Positions 1 to 9,543 of a stretch of DNA of 64,000 nt are shown here, piece by piece. The notes under the pieces are model-generated. The model was not told the DNA's origin, ran no database searches, and saw only the letters and a program-made list of their open reading frames with translations. The stretch is from Stercorarius parasiticus (taxonomy: Eukaryota; Chordata; Aves; Charadriiformes; Stercorariidae): contig VWZL01000260.1 of NCBI GenBank assembly GCA_013396915.1, positions 8,690 through 72,689 of the forward strand, given 5' to 3'. The first letter of the stretch is position 1, and every line of letters begins with the position of its first letter. The translations under genes were made by a program, and so were the position numbers.

Positions 1-46
1 GGTTTGCAGGGCTGCAACCACGTTTAAGTCATTAGTGCTTCTTAGG

Positions 47-85
47 TTTTTTTTTTCTTTCTTTCTTTCTTTTTTTTTTTTTTTT
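47..85. repeat. Polypyrimidine tract (T)n/(CTTT)n
   Basis: A run of T broken by three to four CTTT units, followed by an A/T transition at 86. It is a simple repeat that translates as poly-Phe on one strand and poly-Lys on the other, which explains the low-complexity open frames near the window start. A second pyrimidine-rich stretch ending in CAG at about 125 could act as a splice acceptor, but nothing coding follows it. Confidence 0.9.
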
Positions 86-730
86 AATTGTTTCTCTGCA
101 CCAGCCTCTTATCTTCTTCTCGCAGACACTGGAGCCAGTGAAACCAGTGGGCGTGCAAGCAGTTGCGGCAGCCCAGAGATCTCGCTTTTCTCCCCCTTCT
201 CCTCTAAACGCTGCTGTTAAAATGCTGGCGATGTGGTGATTCGTCTCCAGCTGCTGCTGCTGGTCAGTATTTACCACCAGACAGTCATTTATCTCCTGGG
301 TTCAGCTTTTTTTTTTTTTTTTTTTTTCCGGAAGGGAAATGCAAAAGAAATTTGTATTCTGCCATTTTCTGCAAACTTGACACCCCGAGCTGCGGATTTG
401 TCCGTGCTGGTACTTTCCTTGGGGGGCTGAAACGCTGCTGGCGTTTCACTGTGCACGCCAACTCTGCAAACTCTACAGCTGAGCTGCAAAACAATTTGTG
501 GGTCACATCGGCAGAGCCCCCGGCTCCTTTTCCCCTCTGCGTCTCTGTGGCAGTGGCCACAGAGCTGTCCCGGGACACGATGAGCCCTTCCCGTAGCCCT
601 GGGACTGCCACCGAGGGCTGCGCTCACCGAGTCCCTCCATTTAATATCACTTGGCTGGTACACGGGGGGCGATCCTCGCCCTAAGGCAACCTGGGGGACG
701 CGTGGGAGGAAGATGGGTGCCCGCAGAGGA
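86..730. other. Non-coding flank of the first CpG-rich region
   Basis: No gene can be supported here. The stretch contains a pure T21 tract (307-327) and otherwise mixed sequence whose GC content rises towards 540-730, where it passes into the minisatellite. The short frames on both strands are low-complexity or lack recognisable domains. Confidence 0.6.
307..327. repeat. Poly-T tract (T21)
   Basis: Uninterrupted homopolymer of 21 T. It could be the complement of an A-tail of a minus-strand retroposed sequence, but I see no recognisable retrocopy next to it. Confidence 0.9.
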
Positions 731-1120
731 GCTGGGACAGTACTGGGACACTCTAAGACTGGGCTGGGAAAGTCTGTGACAGTGCTGGGGACAGTTTGCG
801 ACTGTGCTCGGACAGTGCTGGGACAGTTGGGACGGTGCTGAGGCTGTCCTGGAACAGTGCTGGGACAATGCTGGGACAGCCTGAGACTGTCCTAGGACAG
901 TTAGAATAGTGCTGGGACATTCTGTGACAGTGCTGGGACAATGCCGGGGCAGGCTGTGACCATCCCGGCACAATGCTGGAACAGTTGTGACAGTCTGTGA
1001 CTGTCTTGGGACAGTTAGGATAGTGCTGGGACATCCTGGGATGGTGCTGGGACATCCTAGGATGGTGCTGGGACTATGCTGGGACAGTGTTGGGACGGTG
1101 CCGGGAGGGTGGTGGGACAG
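731..1120. repeat. G-rich minisatellite with degenerate 'tgctgggacag' units
   Basis: About 390 bases are built from imperfect copies of an 11- to 13-base unit close to tgctgggacag/tgctgggacaa. Spacers such as 'ctgtgactgtc' and 'ttaggatag' recur, giving a loose higher-order period; compare 885-925 with 1000-1040. On the minus strand the unit reads as repeated Ser-Gln-His-Cys-Pro, which creates long repetitive frames that are not genes. The array runs directly into the CpG island at about 1120. The plus strand is strongly G-rich and C-poor, so it is skewed. Confidence 0.85.
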
Positions 1121-1470
1121 CTGGGGCGGTCCTGGGCGGGCTGGGAGAGGGCAGCGCCAGGAGGAGCGAGCCCCCGAGCCGGGTCGGGGGGAGGCAGGGA
1201 AGGGGGGAGCCCCGGCCCCGGCTCCCCCTGCTCCGAGCGGGAAGCGCCCCGGGGACACCCTCTGCCCCGGCCCCGGCTTCCCCCGCGCCGGCGGCAACCG
1301 CGGCCTCTGGGCGGCCGCTGCGGAAGGTCGGTGCCGGGAAGGGCTGGCCTGCGGGAGCCGGGCCCGGGCTCGCCGCCCCGCTCTCTCGGGGCTCCTGACA
1401 GCCGGCCGCCGCTCTCCGTGCTCTCCGGTAAGGCGGGGCTGCCGCGCAGCTGCCGGGCTGCGGCGTTCAA
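1120..1470. promoter_or_regulatory. CpG island, candidate promoter/first exon (plus strand)
   Basis: This block is very GC-rich and dense in CpG, unlike the AT-rich DNA after about 1490. It carries GC-box-like sites near 1124-1140 (ggggcggt, gggcgggc), a NotI-like core 'gcggccgc' near 1312, and a run of spaced G tracts at 1181-1207 that could fold as a G-quadruplex. A canonical 5' splice-donor-like sequence, CTCTCCG|GTAAGG, lies at 1421-1433, so a non-coding first exon ending at 1427 and transcribed rightwards is possible. That is inference: no TATA box, start codon with a meaningful reading frame or downstream coding exon was found. The 278-codon minus-strand frame across this block is repetitive and compositional. 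Confidence 0.5.
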
Positions 1471-2053
1471 GAAGCGTCCGCATCCCGCATCTCTTGCGTG
1501 TAAAAATCAGTATCTGTCCCAGAGCTCGAAGAGACGGCCGATAACATCAACCACTTCTGGCTTCTCTACAGCTGCACCCAATACACCTTGTGGTTTCCTT
1601 CTTCGTTTTTGTTTTTTCCTTTTTCCCCCTGGAGCGGCACCACCGGCGGTTCCCCATCCAGCTCGGTAGCGGCCCGAAATGCTCCCGCTAATCAACCTCG
1701 TCCTGCCCATTCCTTTGTGGTGACAGAATCGGGCCCGCTAAATGGAAACTAAAGGGCAAAAGACAAAACAAAGCAAAAAACCACCACCTAAACAAACCCA
1801 ACAACCACCTGCCATAAAGTTTTTTAAAATTATTTTTTAAAAGTAGAGTTATGTTTGCGTCTCAGCTGTGGCCTTTCAGAGCTCCCAAGCGAGCTGAAAG
1901 CTGCTGGAATACCTTATATATCAGTGAGTGTGGAACAACGGTTCCAGAATGATTTAGCCTTATTATATAGAGTTATATCAAATATATCAATATTCGTCAA
2001 TTGAAATTGAAAATGAAAATTATTTGCACTCTGAAATGCCAGTAGCTCTGTAA
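1471..2053. other. No gene seen; GC falls sharply after the CpG island
   Basis: Unremarkable sequence with a pyrimidine-rich stretch around 1590-1632 and an A-rich stretch around 1745-1850. No repeat family or coding signal recognised. Confidence 0.5.
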
Positions 2054-2123
2054 AGATATTTTCTTCATTACTTTTGCTTAGAGATATTTTTTGCTTAGAG
2101 ATATTTTCTTCATTACTTTTGCT
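2054..2123. repeat. Nested short tandem duplication (45-base and 17-base periods)
   Basis: A 25-base block starting at 2054 recurs exactly at 2099, a period of 45. Inside it a 17-base segment at 2074-2090 is repeated head to tail at 2091-2107. The second copy runs straight into the CR1 tail that follows. Confidence 0.85.
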
Positions 2124-2138
2124 CGAGAACTTTGTAGA

Positions 2139-2209
2139 GTGGGGTTGATGGTTGGACTCGATGATCCCAAGGGTCTTTTCCAACCTAAATGATTCTATGA
2201 TTCTATGAT
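2139..2209 (+). mobile_element. CR1 LINE, 3' tail only
   Basis: The last ~70 bases of a CR1 element are present. They include 'ttgatggttggactcgatgatc', a diverged version of the conserved 'aaggtcccttccaac' block (here with ctttt), and two 'attctatg' octamers at the end. There is no poly-A, as is usual for CR1. The copy is heavily 5' truncated. Confidence 0.85.
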
Positions 2210-5200
2210 ATAAAACACAGTTCTTTCTTGGCCATGTGCATTTAGCAGACCAAATTCATTAGAGACGTGTGTTTTGTACAATCCCACAGGACAACTTTAA
2301 TCGCCGGTGAAATTTTATTTGACTTGGCAATGTAACAGTGGGGATTTGACTCATCAAGATGTAAATTAAGAGTAAATAGAGGAAAAAAAAGTTTCTCTGC
2401 ATACATCTGAATGTGTATTTTCTCATTTTAGTAGATTAATTAATATGACTTCTCAGTCATAAATTAATAAATGCTCTAGAGGGAATTCAGGGAAGAGTAA
2501 CCAAAATGATTAGTGTACTAAGGGGCTAATGTATGGAGGAACTTTACTCAGTATCTGTAATGTGCATCTGCATAGATAGAAATGAAAGTAGTTTGGGTAA
2601 TGAGATGTACATATTTGTGGCCAGGGAGATTTGCAATGTGCAAATGTAATAGATCTGCTCTTGCTGAAGTGCTCGCTCACGCTAGCAATGCTCAGTGCTT
2701 AAGGACGATCCAAGGGAGGTCCCAGCCTAGAATTCAAACTGGTTTTGAGCTGTTGCTTCAAGGTATGCAAACTCCTGAAAGAAATGAGATTTCAGAAGCT
2801 TCACATGCCTGGCCTGTTTTATCATCTAACTCTACGTGACTTAATGTGCAACTATGTCACTCTTCTGTGAGTCCAGATTTTCTCATGTATTTCATAGCAG
2901 ATTGAAGCACTTTATTTGGGACTCTGTAGTCTACCTTGGAGGCTGGGTCCCTGGAGTTTGGATATGGCAACATCTAGCTTGTAAGTATTGTACCAGGACC
3001 TGTACTGTCTCTTTTTCCTTATATTGCAGTCTTTCTTCCCCACAAAGAAACAAAAGGGTGCTGGGGAAAACATCTGAAGGAGAATAATGTGTCCTCAGGA
3101 TTAGCATTTCTTCACTTAATAGTTGGGGTTTTTTCATTTTTTTTTTTATCAGCTGTTACACCCTGTTCTCGTTTGTATGTTTCCTACTTGGCTTATAAGC
3201 TTACTTGGGTAAGATCATTTTTGGGGAGTCCAGAAACTAATTCATTACGGCAATTCTGCATACTGACTTACAGTGATTATGGAGAGTTGTAGCATGCTTA
3301 TAGAATGCGATAGTCGTGTCATAGCCACTATGGCCTAAGGATGTAAGAAAGACAGATAAAAATTATAATATGTTATATCAAAAGGAAGTAATGCTAGTTA
3401 TTAAAAGCATGCCAGTGTAAAATGATATTCAGAAAGTATTTACTCATCACAAAATAGTTACCTTATTTTCATAAATGCAGCTTGCCTTGTGTTACAGCTC
3501 AAGTGAGTGGCTCAACTATGTGTGACGCTACTAAAACTATAACTAAGTTAACACAATCAACACATGTTTGTATAGACCCTTGCTTTCCACATGTAACACA
3601 CAACCAGCAGCACCTAATTCACTGCCCAGAAGAATGTTAACTCAGAAACTTTGGCAAAGTTTTCCACATGAGACTCTCATCCATCTGAGAGCATGTTGAA
3701 TTATTTGGTGCTTGGGTAGCTCAGACGGGACCATAGGCCTCGATCCCCAGATGTCGTCTGTGATCCTTGGGCATCTGACTCCTGTTTAAATATTTCTTGT
3801 TGGGTAGTAGGAGGTAAGTATGTAAGGAGCTTTAGGTTTTGAGCCTCATTTTTTTCTTAGGCATTATATCAAAGATCTCTCATTGCACCTGCAAATGTAC
3901 ATTAACTAGAAAGTAACCCTGGACAAGAATATCCTGCTTCTAATGAAGGGATTTCAGCTGTTCTGGTCTAGTGTCCTTCACTGTACTGGTAGAGAACGGA
4001 GCTCCATTTTGAAATTGTCAGGAGGTGAAATTATTGTAGAAGTAAATCTCTTAGCTCCTGAGAACAGGAGAGAAGCATTGGTCTGTTGAAAAAGTACTTA
4101 GAGCCTCCAAGGTTAATCCCATACAACTTCATTTAGAAGGAAAAAGAAGACATCTCAGAAACAGTGGAAGAAAGTATGGGAGGGGGAAGGTGCAAAGAAG
4201 TGGGGTGGGAGGGCACAGCAAGAGTGAGAAGAGGGAGGCATGCGTCTGAGATATCCAGGGTCGTATATAAATCCATATATAACTGGGCAACTTACATAAT
4301 GCTCTCAAAACTTACATTGTAAATAATGTGACAATAGAAAGAATCGTAGTTGAGGGATATTCTCATGAGTATGGGTAGGTGGAAGTTTTTTGCTTGTCTT
4401 CAGTAGAAACTACTTTCAGCTGCGCTAAAACCGTTCACTAATGCAGTGCCACTCAGAAGGAGTTATGTGAGAGCGGATATTATGTCTTCATAATAATATT
4501 GAGGAAGGAATGACGTTTCATTGTTGTCATAATTAAAATAGTTATTTTCATTACATTTATTCATTTATTTCTAAATTTGGATGGCTACTGCAGGAGCAGG
4601 TACAGTATATAACATATACTGGCCTATCTCAGCATCCCAGCTGCTTGCCCACCTCATGCCAATTTTGAGTGAAGAAATGGGCCTTGTGTGGTCTCCCATG
4701 GGTCAATCGAGGGCTTCCTATAAGGCAGGAAGCAATCTGCACAGGGGTATTCCCATAGGAACGAATGCCTTCCCAGAAGCTCTCACTGAGGAATTACAAT
4801 TCATAGTAGTCTGCCTGAATGTGTTTTGTCACGCAGAAGGCAATTTTGTGGAAATAGTTTAAAATATATAGGTTATTGATATCACATGGGTATGCACGCT
4901 AATTGTATTGGCTGACTGAAGAAATGAGACAAGGCTAATTAGCAGAATTAGGTTTTTTAACAGTAGCTCTGAACGTTCTCCTGCCAGAATTGCTGCCCTC
5001 AAAGAGCTTTCTAGAATATGTACGTGCACTTGCCACCTCACTACAGAAGTTGTCTACTGGAAAAATTTGTGATTGTCTCTACCCTTTCCTTTTGGAGCCC
5101 TAGATCTCCAAGGAAGGAAAATAAGCATGTCATGTGAAAAAACCCCTAAAGTTTGTACTTGATATTTTAACTTCCCTCTGCAAGGCAGCTGCTTCATTTG

Positions 5201-5574
5201 CACATGTGGGAATCTGGTGAGCCATACAATCTTAGGCTGAGGATTTCTATTCACTAGGGATTAGCTGAACTGTTTTCCTAAATCAGTCACCAGATCTGGA
5301 TTCCAAATTAACAAAGTGGTGCTGAGCAATAATGTAGACTCTAGGTAGCAGCTTTGCAAATTTATTCAATGAAAGCATTATAAAAGCAGGCTGTCTAACT
5401 GCCTTAGCTTTAGTGCAGTGAACTCAGAACTAGCAGGCTGAATTTATAACAAGTAAAAAGCTGCGGTTCATTCAGCTCCAAGGATGCTGAATGAGAAATG
5501 CTGGTCTTTGCGCAATTACTCTAAACACAACTACTCACAACAAAAAGTTTAGAAGATGCAGAGTGACTGTATCC
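2210..5574. other. AT-rich non-coding stretch
   Basis: No gene supported. A short segment at about 2476-2560 resembles the 'cagagaagagcaactaaaatgat' region of an ancient CR1 (see separate entry). The rest, including purine-rich DNA at 4135-4240, shows no family I recognise. Open frames stay under about 95 codons and look random. Confidence 0.5.
2476..2560 (+). mobile_element. Possible ancient CR1 fragment (ORF2 C-terminal region)
   Basis: The stretch 'ttcagggaagagtaaccaaa' followed by 'atgatta' resembles the segment of CR1 ORF2 that encodes the conserved Q-R-R-A-T-K-M motif, in its older, diverged form. The match is short, and the flanking sequence has decayed beyond reading. Confidence 0.35.
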
Positions 5575-6630
5575 TAGAAAATAATGTTAGAAGGCACCTC
5601 AGAGATCATTGAACCTCTCCCTATGCCCTGATGACCAGCTATTCCTCTGTCTTTTCCATTTGTCTAGACTGTTCCTAAAGACATCCAGGGATGGAGATTT
5701 CACCTCCCCACCCCCACCCCATGCAATCTATGCCAATGTTTAACTGTCCTTCATGTTGGAAGTCTTTTCTTGGCATGTTTTCCATAGTCATCTGTAGACT
5801 AAACCATGCTAGTCATTTTGCTTGTTTTTCACAGGGTTCATATTTTTTTTTAACCTCTGATAATTCGTATCTCTCTTTTCTGAACTCAATCTGATTTACC
5901 ACGTCTCAAACTAGATGCAGTATTCCAGCTAAGACTTTGCCACTGCTGAGGGAGCAGACAACTCAAGTCTCCTAAAGGCTGTCTTACTCTTACTCTTTAT
6001 GTATCCCACTATGGGGTTTACTTTTTTATTTATTTATTTATTTGTTTGTTTGTTTGTTTAATTGCAGCAGTGCCGTTGATCGTCCTGGCTGTGCTTCACT
6101 ACTTGCTTTCTACAGGGCTGCTGCCTTACCAATTCTTGCCTAGCCTGTATTTGTGCCGTGTGAAAGTACAGGACTTTGCCTATATCCTTATTGATCTGCC
6201 ACCTATTTTTAAGACTATTTCTCCAATTTGTCCAGATAATCTGAATTTCAGTCCTGTAGCTGGCTGTGAGCTAGCATGGGATCATCTGTAATAACAAATA
6301 AGCTTATTTTGTCTTCCCTCATTCAGGTTGTTAATGGAAATAGAGAAGTCCCGAATTTAGCACAGATTCCTGGGGAATCCCACTCTATACATCCTTCCGT
6401 TTCAATAACTAACCATTGATAAATGCTACTACTGAATGACTTGCCAGCCAGTTTGTACTCATCCTGTACTAGTTTCCTCTAAACCATGTTCCTCTGTCTT
6501 AGTTAGAAGAATAATACATGTCAGTGTCAAAAACAGTCAAGATATGACACCTCCTGCTTCTCCCATCTGTTATCCTGTTGCACAGGGAAACTAGATTAGT
6601 ATGTCACCACCTAGTCTTATCCAGAAAAGA
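5575..6630 (-). mobile_element. Ancient CR1/L3-like LINE relic, antisense
   Basis: Read on the minus strand, this kilobase follows the order expected of an old CR1-like element. The 3'-proximal part is the complement of 'agaaggcacctcagagatcattgaacc' and 'catccagggatggagatttcacc' (5582-5705). The more 5' part is the complement of 'gtcagtgtcaaaaacagtcaagat' and 'agggaaactagattagt' (6520-6600), which resembles the reverse-transcriptase region carrying the conserved aspartates. No open frame survives. The (TTTA)n(TTTG)n tract at 6022 lies inside it, and a younger CR1 tail abuts its far end. The assignment rests on remembered sauropsid consensus features. Confidence 0.6.
6022..6060. repeat. Compound microsatellite (TTTA)n(TTTG)n
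   Basis: Four to five TTTA units pass directly into four to five TTTG units inside the ancient LINE relic. Confidence 0.9.
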
Positions 6631-6647
6631 CTATATACTATTAAGGG

Positions 6648-6836
6648 TGCTAGAGCACTGGAACAGGCTGTCCAGAGGGATTGTAGAGTCTCCTTTTCCA
6701 GAGATATTCAAATCCCACCTGGATATGTTCCTGTCCAACCTGCTCTAGGTGACCCTGCTTTGGCAGGAGGGTTGGACTAAATGATCTCCAAAGGTCCCTT
6801 CCAACCCCAGCCATTCTGTGATTCTGTGATTCTATA
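6648..6836 (+). mobile_element. CR1 LINE, 3' end
   Basis: The copy starts at 'gagcactggaacaggctgtcc', which corresponds to the H-W-N-R-L part of ORF2. It continues through the terminal codons and the 3' untranslated block with 'ggttggactaaatgatctcc' and 'aggtcccttccaaccc', and ends in 'attctgtg' octamers. It is the same subfamily type as the copies near 56.6 and 57.2 kb ('ctaggtgaccctgctt') but more diverged. It borders the ancient LINE relic, so it probably inserted into or next to it. Confidence 0.9.
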
Positions 6837-8820
6837 TACACCTAATTCAAGCCTTTATGAGGCCTGGAGCAGCAGTTCCCAAACTATGGCCTCAAGTGAA
6901 GGCACTGCCTATGAGGGGAAGCACCAACCTGACTGAAATCAAACCGGAGAAGTGGGGCTCACAAGCTGAAGTACATCTGTCAGAGTTAATGTGGTGTCAC
7001 AGTCAGGGCAGTGGGGCTGATATAGAGCAATCTGATGTGAGACATCACCCAAGAGCTTTTTTCCGTCTGTCTTTTCTACAGGTGGGTGTGGTGTCTTGAG
7101 ACACTCGTGTTTGAGGCAAGTGACATTCAGATGTTATTTGTAGCAAAACAAAAAGAAAACAGTTGGATCTCTGGAACGTACCAAAAGAGAAATAAACCAT
7201 TAAAATATGACTTTCATTCAGATACGTAATGAAAATGCACTGAAAATGTCCTGCTCAGGGACAGGGGGAAATACAACATGCAGCCAGAGATCGTAAACCT
7301 ACAGTCATTAACTTGATCATCCTCAGCATGCCAAGATGAAACAAATATTAGGGAAAACTTGATGCGCATTAATATAATTTATCTTTAGAGGTGTACGGTG
7401 TATATCACGTCACATCACACTTCTTTTTAGTCAGAAGAGAGAAGTAGGTACTTTGAGTGTATAGTTCACATAATCGGTTTTAGAGAGGAATTGCACCCGG
7501 AAATACCCATTTGTGTAGAGCGTGATCTGACAGGTCAGAGGTAGACATCTGTATTTTAGATGTCTAATGTTAAGTTATGCAATTTTTGCTTTTTGTGTCA
7601 GGTGAATGATTAATCATTTCTGGTGTTTATTAATTGTTATGAAAAGGGAGTCAAAATCTCCACATGGGGAATGCCTCATCGATTTGAATTTTTGGAAAGC
7701 TTGATATCAGCAGGACACGATTTAAATGTAGAGTTTCCGAATGCCTTCCATTATAACTCCATATATAATAATGAACTTTTTATCTGCCAGATAGATCACT
7801 TCTCTCATAACTGCCATCATTCCTCTTGTTGTGTAGTTAAGAACTGCAGGTTTAGGTAGACCCTCTTCTAGCCCTGAAAAAATCTTAAGAAGAAGGAAGG
7901 CTTTATGGCTGTCATTAGGGAGTTTCTGTTAAGAAACTGCCACTGTCAGAGTTCTTGGCATCAAGAAGTCCTATCTGTGAGACATAGAAGTTAATCTCAA
8001 TAGGTTTCTAATGCAGATTTACTAAATGGTATTAAGCACCTGTGCAGATACTTATTCAGAGTTTAAATCCAATATAATTTACTTCACCTGGTTGACCCAG
8101 ATTAGTTTTCTCAAAGCGCCTTGTGTAGACAAATCCTGAGCTTGTCTTTGACCTGATAACAGAGCTAAACTCTCTGTGCTACAATATCTGTGCATCTGGA
8201 TGGTGCATGTCCCTGATGGAGTTCCAGAAGACAGTGCCTGACCCAGAGCCACTGGCTTCTACGTTGCTACTTTGAGGGGTTATAGAAGCCAAAAATGTCA
8301 TGGGGATTTTACTGTAATCTGATAGATCTGATGACCTTGTTAATTTATAAGGTCATGAATATTAAAATCTTGTGGCATGTGTGACTACTCTTTTAGGCTT
8401 GATATATAAAAGCCCAATGTGCTGAACAACAATTTTCAAGGTTTTTTTCCCAAGGCACAAAGAAGAGCCTTTGTATGTATCCTGCTGTAGCAGTGTGCAG
8501 AGCATGAGGCACATCATTTATGCTAGAATTTTTCCCCAGAGTTCTATGATGCAGATAAGACTATCCTGAAACTGAATTGAGAAATTCAATTAAATTCTAA
8601 AACTTGGTAAAAACTCCTAAGAAACAGATAACAGTAACAAGACAATTGCAGAAAGGAAGAAGCATAGGCAGGTGAAGGCCACACAGATGTAAAGAAATAG
8701 TTGGCTTTAAAATGTTAATTGCCGTGTTTATACTTCTCCTTCTTCCTCCCTGTAAGGCTCCGTAGTATTGCCATAGGACCCCACAGAAGCTGTGGGTATA
8801 TGCTTGGGCCATCTAGAACA
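6837..8820. other. AT-rich non-coding stretch
   Basis: No gene. At 6866-6885, 'gagcagcagttcccaaact' resembles the terminal-repeat motif of hAT-type DNA transposons (cagnggttcccaaact). I could not find a matching inverted end, so no element is called. The rest is unremarkable. Confidence 0.5.
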
Positions 8821-8979
8821 AATGGTTTGTCACCATCCCTGGAGGTGTTTAAAAGAGAGGTAGACATAGTGCTTAGCGATATGGCTTAGTGATGGTTTTT
8901 GTCAGTTAGGTTGATGGTTGGACTAGATGATCTGAAAGGTCCCTTCCAACCCTCGTGATTCTATGATTCTATGATTCTA
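8821..8979 (+). mobile_element. CR1 LINE, 3' end
   Basis: It begins with 'tcaccatccctggaggtgtt', continues through a 'gtgcttagcgatatggcttag' segment typical of another CR1 subfamily, then 'ttggactagatgatctgaa' and 'ggtcccttccaaccc', and ends in three 'attctatg' octamers. Only the 3' untranslated end and the last few ORF2 codons are present. Confidence 0.9.
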
Positions 8980-9540
8980 AATTACAAGGTATTTTTTCAA
9001 CCTTGGGCACGAGATCATTGAAATATAATGTCAGAAAATTGCCTTAATTCAGTGCAAATGATTGGCATAGTTTCTGAACCACGTAGTAAGATTATGAAGT
9101 TGCAGTTTTCGCGGTGATCCCCCAACCCATCTGTTTTGAAAAGGTCAAAGAATGAGATCATACTTCTGGGTCTGTGTTAACATTATTCTGCAGAATTCTG
9201 AAGAAAATGAAAGTGATCTTTACATATGACAGAGACGATACTGCTGCATTCTTTCAAGTTTTCTTTGGTATCTTTGTTTCAGAGATTTTACAGACAACTT
9301 AAAAAGATACAAAAATACTGCATGAAATTGCATACACAGTTTTGTATCACTATTTTCTATGTAATATGCATATATTTACTATACTAAGTAGTTAATGTGG
9401 CTGCAAATATAAAACTGCTTTTTATACATTAAAATGATGAATTTCCTCAGTTTGTATTTGCAGATTCAACAACAGTGCAGGTATGCACTTTTTTTTAGTT
9501 TGCAAGTGGTACCCCTCCCTCCCTCCCACACCCCCTGTAG
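8980..9540. other. AT-rich non-coding stretch between CR1 copies
   Basis: No gene or recognised family. A C-rich (CCCT)n tract lies at 9512-9535, just upstream of the large CR1 copy. Confidence 0.5.
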
Positions 9541-9543
9541 ATA

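Noticed and set aside
647..1483. 278-codon minus-strand open frame
   Set aside because: It is the translation of the minisatellite plus CpG island (repeated Ser-Gln-His-Cys-Pro, then Pro/Arg/Gly-rich) and is explained by composition and repetition.
6866..6960. hAT DNA transposon end ('agcagttcccaaact')
   Set aside because: Only one short terminal motif; no matching inverted end or 8-base duplication found.
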